Source: Pandoraea anapnoica (GTDB taxonomy: Bacteria > Pseudomonadota > Gammaproteobacteria > Burkholderiales > Burkholderiaceae). From it: DNA of 64,000 nt. Shown piece by piece: positions 56,111 through 64,000 of this stretch. The stretch spans positions 186,001-250,000 of the forward strand of contig NZ_CABPSP010000007.1 of NCBI RefSeq assembly GCF_902459765.1, in the 5' to 3' direction. The position numbers were made by a program, and so were the translations under genes. A model generated the notes under the pieces. It did not search any database and was not told the origin of the DNA. It was given only the letters and a program-made list of their open reading frames with translations. The first letter of the stretch is position 1. The number at the start of each line of letters is the position of its first letter.

Positions 56111-56359
56111 ATGAGCTACGCATCGCATGAGCAGGTCTACGATTACCGCGCAGGCTATCGAATTCGCGTTCAGGCTTTCCAGAGCGAGTACGCCGGGCCG
56201 TGGGACTATCTGGTGCAAGTGCTGCGACACGACAAGCCGGAAGGGCCAGAAGTGCGCTCTCCCGACGGTCATCGCGACAACCGGCTCGACGCCGAAATGG
56301 CCGGACGCAAGGCCGGTGAGCGCATCGTCGACGAACTACTCGGTGACGGGGACGCGTGA
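56111..56359 (+). CDS. Small conserved hypothetical protein
   Basis: An 82-residue protein, with YRAGYRIRVQAFQSEYAGPWDYLVQVLRHD followed by an acidic, Asp/Arg-rich tail with a helix (AEMAGRKAGERIVDELLGDGDA). No named family recognised. The ATG at 56111 is the only plausible start; the upstream part of the frame overlaps the DUF1488 gene. The beta-rich core and small size suggest a single-domain soluble protein. Confidence 0.7.
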   Translation: MSYASHEQVYDYRAGYRIRVQAFQSEYAGPWDYLVQVLRHDKPEGPEVRSPDGHRDNRLDAEMAGRKAGERIVDELLGDGDA

Positions 56360-56373
56360 CCCTTCGCGCGCCC

Positions 56374-58128
56374 TTAGCCAGCTTCCGTCTCGCCACGCAA
56401 ACGCCATATCCCGTCCGCCGAGACGACGGCGCGTCCGTCTTCTGCGAGCTTATCCAGATGCGCGCGCAGCGAACGTCGCGCAACACCGTGCCGTGTCGCT
56501 GGCACGTCCGCATAGACCACCGGCGTGAGCGTGTCGATGGTCGCAGGGCCGATGTCCGCGAGTGCCGCCAGAGTGCTCGCTTCCCGCGCAATCCGATGTG
56601 CCACCAGCCGCGCGATGCGCTGCGTCGGACGATCCATCACGAAACCATGCCCCGGCGCGAGCCACTGTGGCGCCAACGCGGCCAACTTTTCCAGCGATGC
56701 CAGATAGGTCGCCATATGGCCATCCGGCGGGTTGATGACGACCGTCGAGCCTTGCATCACGTGATCGCCGGTGAAAACCAGCTTTGCGTCGTCAAGCGAA
56801 TAGCACAGATGATTCGCCGCATGCCCCGGCGTATGGATGGCGCGCAGTATGCGTCCGTCCGGCAGCGTCACTCCGTCGCCGTCGTAGAGGGAAACCTCCG
56901 GCACGAATGCCGTGTCTTGCCCTTCGTCATGACACGCTTGCATGCCATACGTCACAGCCCCTGTCTTCGCCTTTAACAACCGCGCACCGGGCGAATGGTC
57001 GCGATGCGTATGCGTGACGAAAATCTGTCGGATGACGCCCGGCGCTGCACGCAGGATCGTCTCGGTGTGCACGGGATCATCGGGGCCGGGGTCGATGACC
57101 GCCCATTCGTTCTGCGGCCCGCCGCCAATCAGATAGGTGTTGGTGCCGGGACCAGTCATCATCCCCGGATTCGATGCGGTGACGCGAAGCACACCGGGCA
57201 TAAGCGTCACGACGTTTCCCGGCACGATGTCGTAGCTGCCGGTGCCTTGCTCCCGTGGATCGGTCAGCGTGAGTTCGGCCCACGCGGGCTCGTCCGGCGT
57301 GACGGGCCAGCGGCCGCGTTTGCCGTTGGCGAGGCGCGGCTGGATGCGCGGAATTTCGTGCCGCGCAGCCAGCATCGATGCCGTCGCCATCGCTCGCTCG
57401 GCAGTGCCCATACTTTCGAGCCACTGGAGCAGTTTTCGCGTGGGCGGCAGCAGACGCAGCTGGTCCGCGTGCGTCAGCGCATAGTGCGGACGCATCCACC
57501 GGTGTGCAGCAGTCTCGATCTGATCGACTTCGACCGATTGGCCTTCGGGGAGCATTGCCAGAAAGAAGCGCGTGTCGAAGCGCTTCGGCAACGCGAGCGG
57601 CGTGACCCAGTGACTCAGATAGTGCAGACGGTCGGGTGCCAGCCAAACGTTGGACGCATGGCACAACGATGCGATATCGATCTTGGCATCGTGCAGGGCG
57701 TCAAGTTGCGCGTGCATGTCGTCGAGAGCGGAGGTGTCGATGGGCAGACCCGTAGCGTCGACCGCGAACAACACCCCGGTTTCCTCGAAGCATTCGCGGA
57801 TGGCCGCGACGTAGTAGTCGAGGCCATGATCGGTCAGTTGAAGATGTTCGCTCGCCGTGGCGTCGTCCAGACCGATGCACACTGCGTGCCCTTGCCGATC
57901 AGCCGCATCGACGACGCCGCCGGGAAACACGTAGGCATCGGAGCTGAAATCACCGGCCCGGACGGCGCGCCGTAACAGCAGCACTTCCAGACCACTCGGG
58001 CGTTCGCGTAATACGACGAGACTCGCGGCCATCCGTAGGGACGTTGGCGAGCGCTGTGAGGGCGGCTGGGTAGGAGAAGGATGCTGGCCGTCAGGCGTAG
58101 ACGGTTGCGCTTCAGGACGATCTGCCAT
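56374..58128 (-). CDS. Nudix and metallo-beta-lactamase fusion protein
   Basis: A 584-residue two-domain protein. Residues 33-235 form a Nudix-like domain (YVFPGGVVDAAD...VAAIRECFEETGVLFA, with the REcFEETG core) resembling NUDT19-type coenzyme A hydrolases. Residues about 295-580 form a LACTB2-like metallo-beta-lactamase with HTHRDH (373-378), IHTPGHAANHLCY and TGDHVM, then a winged-helix C-terminus. LACTB2-like enzymes are hydrolases or RNases. The two halves suggest coupled hydrolysis, which is inference. The first ~30 residues are Pro/Ser rich. Confidence 0.88.
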   Translation of the reverse strand: MADRPEAQPSTPDGQHPSPTQPPSQRSPTSLRMAASLVVLRERPSGLEVLLLRRAVRAGDFSSDAYVFPGGVVDAADRQGHAVCIGLDDATASEHLQLTDHGLDYYVAAIRECFEETGVLFAVDATGLPIDTSALDDMHAQLDALHDAKIDIASLCHASNVWLAPDRLHYLSHWVTPLALPKRFDTRFFLAMLPEGQSVEVDQIETAAHRWMRPHYALTHADQLRLLPPTRKLLQWLESMGTAERAMATASMLAARHEIPRIQPRLANGKRGRWPVTPDEPAWAELTLTDPREQGTGSYDIVPGNVVTLMPGVLRVTASNPGMMTGPGTNTYLIGGGPQNEWAVIDPGPDDPVHTETILRAAPGVIRQIFVTHTHRDHSPGARLLKAKTGAVTYGMQACHDEGQDTAFVPEVSLYDGDGVTLPDGRILRAIHTPGHAANHLCYSLDDAKLVFTGDHVMQGSTVVINPPDGHMATYLASLEKLAALAPQWLAPGHGFVMDRPTQRIARLVAHRIAREASTLAALADIGPATIDTLTPVVYADVPATRHGVARRSLRAHLDKLAEDGRAVVSADGIWRLRGETEAG

Positions 58129-58232
58129 GAGACGTGCGCACTGAAGGCGCGCGATATCGGAAAGTCCCTAGTGTGCCATCGGAATAGAGACGCCGCAGGC
58201 GGGGCGATCCCCAACTTGCGGCGCGATGTGTA

Positions 58233-59252
58233 TCAGGCTGCGTCGTTCGCGGCTTGCGTCGACACCATCGTCACATCGTGACGAGGGCGATAGTTCTGTG
58301 CAGACGGCATGCGCGCAGCGACCTCACGCAGCCATTGGGCGGTCAGCTCCGGCTGCGTGACGGGGAGCATGTGGCCGCCGTCGACGAGCGTGAGTTGCGC
58401 CCGCGGGCTCGCCACCGGCAGGGTCTCGCCGTGCTGATGGTAGTTGAGAACGCGGTCGCTGCGGCCGTAAAGCACATCGACGGGCACCGCCAGGTCGTCG
58501 TATCTTGCCGCGAGCCTGCGCATGTCCCGCTCCGCTGCAAGGATGTCGACGCTGCTTGCTTCGAAGTTGCCGGGGCGATAGCCCAGCACGCCGCCGCCGC
58601 GAATGAGGAAGTCCTCCGGCGCGTCTTCAGGGCCGAAGACATACGTGAGCGTCGTGCGGCCCGTCATCATGCCGACCGGCACGGCAAGCGTGCGTCCAAC
58701 CCAGCGACGCCACCAGGCACTCCGGATGGCGAGTGCACGGAAGGGCGCAGGCACTTCGGATACTGGTTGCGTCAGCGGCGCGATCAGCGCGAGCGCGCCT
58801 ACGCGTTGCGGATGGTCGAGCGCGAGCGCCAGCGATACCGCACCGCCCAGCGAATGCCCGACCACCAGCGGACGGTCCAGCGCAAGCGCGTCGATCAGTT
58901 GCGCAACGACGTTCGCCTGCCATGCGATGGAGGCGTCGTGTTGCGGCCCACGTGTGGAATAGCCGGAGCCGGGGCGGTCGACGAGCACCACGCGATGCGT
59001 GCGCGCCAGCGCGGCCAGCGGCAAATAAGCGAAGTTGCGCAATTGCCCGGAGAGCCCGTGAATGAACACGATGGCGGGGCCGTGTCCGAAATCGACGTAA
59101 TGCAGTCGTTCGCCGTCGATGTCGATAAACTGCCCGTCCGGCGGCACGGCCGCTTCGGCGCGTCTGGCGACGCGACGCGTAAAACGCATCAGCACGAGCA
59201 CTCCAGCGGCGAAGGCGATAACGAGGCAGGCGAGCAAGTAGACGATGAGCAT
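58233..59252 (-). CDS. Membrane-anchored alpha/beta hydrolase
   Basis: A 339-residue hydrolase from the ATG at 59252; a TTG at 59276 would add eight residues. One N-terminal membrane helix (MLIVYLLACLVIAFAAGVLVLM) anchors it. Catalytic triad: nucleophile Ser134 in VVGHSLGGA, Asp in YGRSDRVL and His in DGGHMLP; the oxyanion site is FIHGLSG. It is the third gene of a BVMO-containing minus-strand set and could cleave the ester made by the BVMO. Confidence 0.9.
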   Translation of the reverse strand: MLIVYLLACLVIAFAAGVLVLMRFTRRVARRAEAAVPPDGQFIDIDGERLHYVDFGHGPAIVFIHGLSGQLRNFAYLPLAALARTHRVVLVDRPGSGYSTRGPQHDASIAWQANVVAQLIDALALDRPLVVGHSLGGAVSLALALDHPQRVGALALIAPLTQPVSEVPAPFRALAIRSAWWRRWVGRTLAVPVGMMTGRTTLTYVFGPEDAPEDFLIRGGGVLGYRPGNFEASSVDILAAERDMRRLAARYDDLAVPVDVLYGRSDRVLNYHQHGETLPVASPRAQLTLVDGGHMLPVTQPELTAQWLREVAARMPSAQNYRPRHDVTMVSTQAANDAA

Positions 59253-59312
59253 GGTGTCGGGCCGAAGAGCAGGCAAAGAGGGATGCGTAAAACGTGCGCG
59301 TCGAAACGCATC

Positions 59313-60869
59313 CTAACAAGGTGTTGCGAGGTCCGACGATGCGACGACACGTTGCAGCGTTGCGCGCCGCTCGAAACGCATCGCGCCGTCGTCGACGCTG
59401 GCCCAGCGCATCAGTCGCAAATCGCGCAGGTAGTTCTGATAGAACACCCACGGCTTGCGTCCGCCTTGCCGGGGCAGCGCACCAGCAGCGCGTTGAATGT
59501 ACCCCGACGTCAGACCGATGGCGGGCAACTCACCGTGCTCACCTTCACGCAGATAGGGCACACACGTGTCGGCGTCGTGCGCATTCATATGGTTGATCAG
59601 ACGGCAGACGTACTGTGCGATCAGCTCCGCCTTGAGTGTCCACGAGGCATTCGTATAACCGAAGACCGACGCAAGATTCGGCACGCCGCTGTACATCATC
59701 CCCTTGTAGGCCACAGTGTCGGAGAGCGTGACGGGCTGGCCGTCGACCCGCAATCGCGCACCGCCCATCAGTTGCACGCGCAGGCCGGTTGCCGTCACCA
59801 CGATGTCGGCGTCGAGCGTCTTGCCGCTTTTGAGCGTAAGACCGGCAGGGGTGAACGCCGTGATTTCGTCGGTGACGATTTCGGCACGCCCGCTGCGCAA
59901 CGCCTTGAAGATGTCGCCATTTGGTGCGAGGCACAGCCGCTGATCCCACGGGTTGTAGCGCGGGGTCAGATCGCGCTCGACGTCGGCATGCCCCTGCGCC
60001 TGTTGCGCCGCGCGCTTGATCAGTACGCGGCGGATGGCGTTCGGCCAGCGTCGCGCTGCATTGTAGAAACCGAGCGTGATCAGCACGTTCTTCGTGCGCA
60101 CGAGCCGGTGCGCGACCCCTGCAGGCAGCCACTTGCGCAGACGTTCGGCGACGCCATCGCGCTGCGGCATGGACAGGATGTAGCTCGGCGAGCGCTGCAA
60201 CATCGTGACGTGCGACGCACTCGTCGCCATGCTCGGCAGCAGGGTGACGGCCGTCGCGCCGCTGCCGATGATGATGACGCGCTTGTCGCGATAGTCGAGA
60301 TCGGCGGGCCAATGCTGCGGGTGGACCACGGTGCCGCCGAACGTCTCCATGCCGGGCCAGGTGGGCGCGTGGCCGGCGTCGTAGGCGTAGTAGCCGCTGC
60401 ACATGAAGAGGAAGCGGCACGTAAGCGTCTCGGTGTCGCGATGACCGTCCTCGTGCGTGCGCTCGACGTCGAGCGTCCATCGGGCGACGCCGGAGTCCCA
60501 GCGCGCTTCGCTCACTTTGTGTCCGTAACGGATCACCTCGTCGAGACCTTCGGCGCGGGCCGTCTCCTTGAGATAGTCGAGAATCTCTCCGCCGTCGGCG
60601 ATGGCCTGATCGCTCGCCCACGGACGGAAGCTGAAGCCGAGCGTGTACATGTCGGAGTCGGAGCGCACGCCGGGATAGCGGAATAAATCCCACGTGCCGC
60701 CCAGCGACTGACGGGCTTCGAGCATCGCGAATCGGGTGCCGGGACAGCGCTCGCGCAGATAGTGCGCGGCGGCAATGCCCGAGAGTCCTGCGCCCACAAT
60801 GACGACGTCCAGATCTCTGCGCGTGCGCGACGTGCTGGCTATATCGGAAACGGTCGTGTTTGTCGTCAT
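59313..60869 (-). CDS. Baeyer-Villiger-type flavin monooxygenase
   Basis: A 518-residue flavoprotein. FAD motif GAGLSG (26-31), the FRYPGVRSDSDMYT segment, the Baeyer-Villiger fingerprint FGGTVVHPQHWP (177-188, FxGxxxHxxxW), and a second dinucleotide motif GSGATAVT for NADPH. This class inserts oxygen next to a carbonyl, turning ketones to esters. The ATG at 60869 (MTTNTTVSD) is chosen; codons upstream to 61073 lie in the SDR gene. It lies 25 bp after the SDR gene and is likely in its transcript. Confidence 0.93.
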   Translation of the reverse strand: MTTNTTVSDIASTSRTRRDLDVVIVGAGLSGIAAAHYLRERCPGTRFAMLEARQSLGGTWDLFRYPGVRSDSDMYTLGFSFRPWASDQAIADGGEILDYLKETARAEGLDEVIRYGHKVSEARWDSGVARWTLDVERTHEDGHRDTETLTCRFLFMCSGYYAYDAGHAPTWPGMETFGGTVVHPQHWPADLDYRDKRVIIIGSGATAVTLLPSMATSASHVTMLQRSPSYILSMPQRDGVAERLRKWLPAGVAHRLVRTKNVLITLGFYNAARRWPNAIRRVLIKRAAQQAQGHADVERDLTPRYNPWDQRLCLAPNGDIFKALRSGRAEIVTDEITAFTPAGLTLKSGKTLDADIVVTATGLRVQLMGGARLRVDGQPVTLSDTVAYKGMMYSGVPNLASVFGYTNASWTLKAELIAQYVCRLINHMNAHDADTCVPYLREGEHGELPAIGLTSGYIQRAAGALPRQGGRKPWVFYQNYLRDLRLMRWASVDDGAMRFERRATLQRVVASSDLATPC

Positions 60870-60894
60870 GACGAAATTCTCCGGCCGGAAATCT

Positions 60895-61797
60895 TCAGTT
60901 CGTGGATGATTCGGTCGCGGCGGCGCGTGCGCTCGCAGCGGCCGCAGACGGTTTGCCCGACATGGCCGAGCGCCGGTAGAACCAGACGACCATCGCCTGG
61001 TAACTTGCGCCGAGCAGGCGGGCGAGCTTGTCGACGCGGCGCGCGTCGGCGCCCACGAGTACGCGCCGCGCATTGCGCTGGATCCCCGCGAGCATCTGGC
61101 GCGCGGCAGCGTCGGCGCTCGTCACATCGATCAGCTTGTTGGCGCGACGGCGATGCGTTTGCGCGTCGATGCCGGTGAACGCGGCAATACTTTCGTCGAT
61201 GCGCGATGCCGTCACGATATTGGTGGCGACGCCCCCCGGATGCACGCATGTGCACGACACAGGGGAGCCCGCTAGTTCCAGTTCCATACGCAGCGCCTCG
61301 GTAAAACCGCGCACGGCGAACTTGCTTGCGTTATAGGCCGATTGCGTCGGCATGGCGATGATGCCGAAGAGACTCGATGTGTTGACGATGTGACCCTCTC
61401 CGGCGGCGGTGAGGTAGGGGAGGAACGCTTGTGTGCCGTGCACCACACCCCAGAAGTTGATGTTCATCAGCCACTCGATGTCTTCATGACGTGCGGTCGC
61501 GACCGGTACGGACAACGACACGCCCGCATTGTTGAAGACGAGGTTGATCTTGCCGTGTGCGGCGGCGGTGTCGTGTGCCCACGCAAAGACGGCGTCGCGA
61601 TCGGCGACGTCGAGGCGTTGCGACGTCACGCGTGCGCCGAGCGCACGACAGGCGATGGCAGTGTGCGTGACGCTGGCTTCGTCGATATCGGATAACGCGA
61701 GATGCGCACCCCGGCGTGCCAGTTCAAGGGCGAGCGAGCGTCCCATACCCGATCCCGCACCCGTGATGGCCGCCACCTTGTCCGTGAACGTCTTCAT
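60895..61797 (-). CDS. Short-chain dehydrogenase/reductase
   Basis: A 300-residue SDR of the classical type. TGAGSGMG (12-19) binds NAD(P), NNAG lies at about 89-92, and the catalytic set is Ser141/142, Tyr155 and Lys159 (YNASK). A C-terminal tail rich in Ala/Ser follows a WFYRR segment. GGGAGACAGCACG precedes the ATG at 61797. It heads the SDR-BVMO-hydrolase set and could oxidise an alcohol to the ketone used by the BVMO. Confidence 0.93.
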   Translation of the reverse strand: MKTFTDKVAAITGAGSGMGRSLALELARRGAHLALSDIDEASVTHTAIACRALGARVTSQRLDVADRDAVFAWAHDTAAAHGKINLVFNNAGVSLSVPVATARHEDIEWLMNINFWGVVHGTQAFLPYLTAAGEGHIVNTSSLFGIIAMPTQSAYNASKFAVRGFTEALRMELELAGSPVSCTCVHPGGVATNIVTASRIDESIAAFTGIDAQTHRRRANKLIDVTSADAAARQMLAGIQRNARRVLVGADARRVDKLARLLGASYQAMVVWFYRRSAMSGKPSAAAASARAAATESSTN

Positions 61798-61954
61798 CGT
61801 GCTGTCTCCCTGTCTCCCTGCCTCCCCTGGGGGAGGCTTGTCGCGCGTCGCCATTTATGGTTTTGAGTCGTCTCGCGGCGGCGCTCGCGTTGCCTATAAT
61901 GAGGTCACGCAAATTTGGTGTTGAGTGTCACCACTTTAGTTTTCCGTTGAGGTG

Positions 61955-62620
61955 ATGTCAAATAGCGAAATGGAACAAGGACTCGAATCGAAGGATGTCG
62001 CGCCAATGGCCCGGGAGGGCGGGCGGCGCTATGGCGGGGTGGCACAGGCGCAGCGGGAACAGGTCCGCCGCACCGCGCTGCTCGACGCCGCCACCGAGGT
62101 GTTCGGCACTGTCGGCTTTCGCCGCGCCACCGTGCGCTCGGTGTGCAGTCTGGCCAAGCTCAACGACCGGTACTTTTACGCGGCGTTCGACAACATGGAG
62201 CATCTGCTGCGAGCGACATACGCGCATCACGCGCAGACGCTGCTCGAACGGTTGCAGACGGCCATCGCTGACAGCGCACCGACGCTCGACGCGCGGCTCG
62301 ACGCTGGCCTGAACACCTTCTTCGCGTTCCTGCGTCAACCACAGGCGGCCCGCGTGTTGCTGCTTGAAGTGATGGGCGTAAGCCCGGAGACGGATCTGAC
62401 CTATCAGCGCTATATTTTCGAATTCGCGAAGCTGATCCTCGCCATGGCCGAGACGCCGCCGACCGATGACGACGCGCAGGCACAGGCCCGGATCGTCGGG
62501 CTGGCGCTGGTGGGCGCGATGACGAACGCGGGAACGGCGTGGGTCCTCATGGGCTATCAGGACACGCAGGCGTGCATGGTGGCGAGCTGCCGTCGCGTGC
62601 TGCGAGGTGCGCTGATGTGA
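61955..62620 (+). CDS. TetR-family transcriptional regulator
   Basis: A 221-residue regulator divergent from the SDR-BVMO-hydrolase set, 157 bp away, so it probably represses that set. The N-terminal helix-turn-helix is clear: RRTALLDAATEVFGTVGFRRATVRSVCSLAKLNDRYFYAAFDNMEHLL. The C-terminal ligand domain is helical and includes LDAGLNTFFAFLRQPQAARVLLLEVMGVS. A 20-residue polar N-terminal tail precedes the DNA-binding part. The intergenic GGTG-N8-CACC dyad near 61918-61933 is a possible operator. Confidence 0.9.
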   Translation: MSNSEMEQGLESKDVAPMAREGGRRYGGVAQAQREQVRRTALLDAATEVFGTVGFRRATVRSVCSLAKLNDRYFYAAFDNMEHLLRATYAHHAQTLLERLQTAIADSAPTLDARLDAGLNTFFAFLRQPQAARVLLLEVMGVSPETDLTYQRYIFEFAKLILAMAETPPTDDDAQAQARIVGLALVGAMTNAGTAWVLMGYQDTQACMVASCRRVLRGALM

Positions 62621-62815
62621 GTTGCCTGACCTGGCTGACTTAGCGCGCGACGGTCCGCTGCGACCGGTGCGCGGGGGGGGCATCGATGCTGCGAGGTGCC
62701 GCAGCGACGGCATGGCTCGCTACAATACGGCTTTCGCGTACGACGGCTGTGAAGCGGCTAAGGGCTTGTCGTCCCCCGTCGTCCTCCCAAATTTCTCACT
62801 CTCCAAAGGTCGCAA

Positions 62816-64000
62816 ATGACCACTATCGGAACCCCGCTGTCGCCGAGCGCGACGAAGGTCATGTTGTTGGGTGCTGGCGAACTCGGCCGTGAAGTGCTGA
62901 TCGCCTTGCAGCGTCTCGGTGTCGAGACGATTGCCGTGGATCGCTACGAGAACGCCCCCGGCCAGCAGGTGGCGCATCATTCGCGCACCATCGCGATGAC
63001 CGATCCCGAACAGCTCAAAGCAATGATCGAAGCCGAGAAGCCCGATCTCGTCGTCCCGGAAATCGAAGCCATCGCCACGCCGATGCTCGAAGCTCTGGAG
63101 GCGGACGGCGTGGTGCGCGTGATTCCGACGGCGCGCGCCGCGCGTCTGACGATGGATCGCGAGGGCATTCGTCGTCTGGCCGCCGAGACGTTGGGCCTGC
63201 CAACGAGCCCGTATCAGTTCTGCGATTCGCTGGAAGAACTGCAAGCGGCTATCGACGGCGGCATCGGCTATCCGTGCATCGTCAAGCCGGTGATGAGCAG
63301 CTCGGGTAAAGGGCAGAGCAAGATCGACAGCCCGGCTGAAGTGAAAGCCGCCTGGGATTACGCCATGGCAGGCGGACGCGTGAGTCACGGCCGCATCATC
63401 GTCGAAGGCTTTATCGACTTCGATTACGAGATCACGCTGCTGACCGTGCGTGCACGAGGCGCCGATGCGCAGGTTGAGACGCACTTCTGTGCACCGATCG
63501 GCCATAAGCAGGTGAGTGGCGATTACGTGGAGAGCTGGCAGCCGCATCCGATGTCGTCCGTCGCACTTGAACGCGCGCGTGTCATTGCACGTGAGGTGAC
63601 GAACAACCTGGGCGGGCAGGGCATCTTCGGTGTCGAGCTGTTCGTGAAGGGCGACGACGTGTGGTTCAGCGAAGTGAGCCCGCGTCCGCACGACACGGGC
63701 ATGGTGACCATGATCACGCAGTGGCAGAACGAGTTCGAACTGCATGCGCGGGCGATTCTCGGACTGCCGGTGAACACCACGTTGAAGACGCCGGGCGCGA
63801 GTGCCGTGATCTATGGCGGCGTAGACGCCAAGGGTATCGTGTTCGATGGCGTCGATCAGGCGTTGCAGGTGCCGCAGACGGACATTCGCCTGTTCGGCAA
63901 GCCGGAGAGCTTTGTGAAGCGTCGTATGGGCGTGGCGCTGGCGTACGACGAGAATCTGGACGTCGCGCGCAGCAATGCCGTGGAAGCGGCGAGTCGGGTG
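62816..64000 (+). CDS. purT: Formate-dependent phosphoribosylglycinamide formyltransferase PurT (3' end off the window)
   Basis: The frame is open from ATG 62816 to the right edge, 395 codons, close to the full family length of about 392-405 residues. ATP-grasp features are visible: [19 protein letters not shown] at the start, [41 protein letters not shown] and [15 protein letters not shown]. PurT uses formate and ATP to make formyl-GAR in purine synthesis. It follows the TetR gene on the same strand after ~195 bp with its own likely promoter. Confidence 0.95.
   Translation, partial: MTTIGTPLSPSATKVMLLGAGELGREVLIALQRLGVETIAVDRYENAPGQQVAHHSRTIAMTDPEQLKAMIEAEKPDLVVPEIEAIATPMLEALEADGVVRVIPTARAARLTMDREGIRRLAAETLGLPTSPYQFCDSLEELQAAIDGGIGYPCIVKPVMSSSGKGQSKIDSPAEVKAAWDYAMAGGRVSHGRIIVEGFIDFDYEITLLTVRARGADAQVETHFCAPIGHKQVSGDYVESWQPHPMSSVALERARVIAREVTNNLGGQGIFGVELFVKGDDVWFSEVSPRPHDTGMVTMITQWQNEFELHARAILGLPVNTTLKTPGASAVIYGGVDAKGIVFDGVDQALQVPQTDIRLFGKPESFVKRRMGVALAYDENLDVARSNAVEAASRV

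Noticed and set aside
58254-60686. 810-codon open frame on the plus strand
   Set aside because: It is antisense to the alpha/beta hydrolase and BVMO genes and is Arg/His-rich without motifs.

Overview
The window reads as a high-GC betaproteobacterial chromosome, most likely a Burkholderiaceae member close to Pandoraea. This placement rests on gene order and protein character (hfq-hflX-hflK-hflC-hisZ-purA block, a lipoyl-domain-bearing lpdA, a beta-proteobacterial proteasome homologue inside the pyruvate dehydrogenase operon, and a PHA phasin). It was not tested by a database search.

Left part (1-42 kb) is core genome. The bamB 3' end, der, hfq, hflX, hflK, hflC, a DUF2065 protein, hisZ, purA and a phosphoribosyltransferase form a co-directional block (1-9.4 kb). 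A small secreted protein, prlC and folD follow. A FixL/FixJ-type sensor-regulator pair lies divergent from the aceE-aceF-BPH-lpdA pyruvate dehydrogenase operon (14-24.4 kb). Next come a phasin with a doubly flanked promoter, a histone-deacetylase-like hydrolase plus EamA exporter, a nitroreductase, a PBP7-type endopeptidase, an IclR regulator, an unrecognised membrane protein, lutAB, a partial amino-acid ABC transporter, pyrD, a bpt-aat N-degron tagging pair, a Nudix hydrolase, the initiator tRNA-fMet, a GNAT enzyme and a second EamA exporter.

Middle part (42.03-51.46 kb) is a mobile island integrated in the 5' end of dusA. It is bounded by a 19-bp perfect direct repeat, with GTGCTAC repeats (likely integrase arm sites) just inside both ends and a tyrosine recombinase at the right end. 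It carries a PrtN-like protein, an HUH rolling-circle Rep, structured non-coding DNA, two small unknown genes, a hipB-hipA toxin-antitoxin pair whose promoter region holds five palindromic operators at exactly 50-bp spacing, and a PD-(D/E)XK-NACHT protein that looks like an antiphage STAND NTPase. No virion or conjugation genes are visible, so it resembles a small defence-carrying satellite or mobilizable island.

Right part (51.4-64 kb) returns to core or accessory chromosome: dusA, tRNA-His, a GNAT, an orphan eCIS-core (DUF4157) protein, two small conserved genes, a Nudix/metallo-beta-lactamase fusion, an alpha/beta hydrolase-BVMO-SDR set with a divergent TetR regulator that could form a ketone-degradation route, and purT running off the window edge.

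Most other long reading frames, including ones of 670-810 codons, are antisense shadows of these genes. Functions are assigned from motifs read by eye; no alignment or database search was run.
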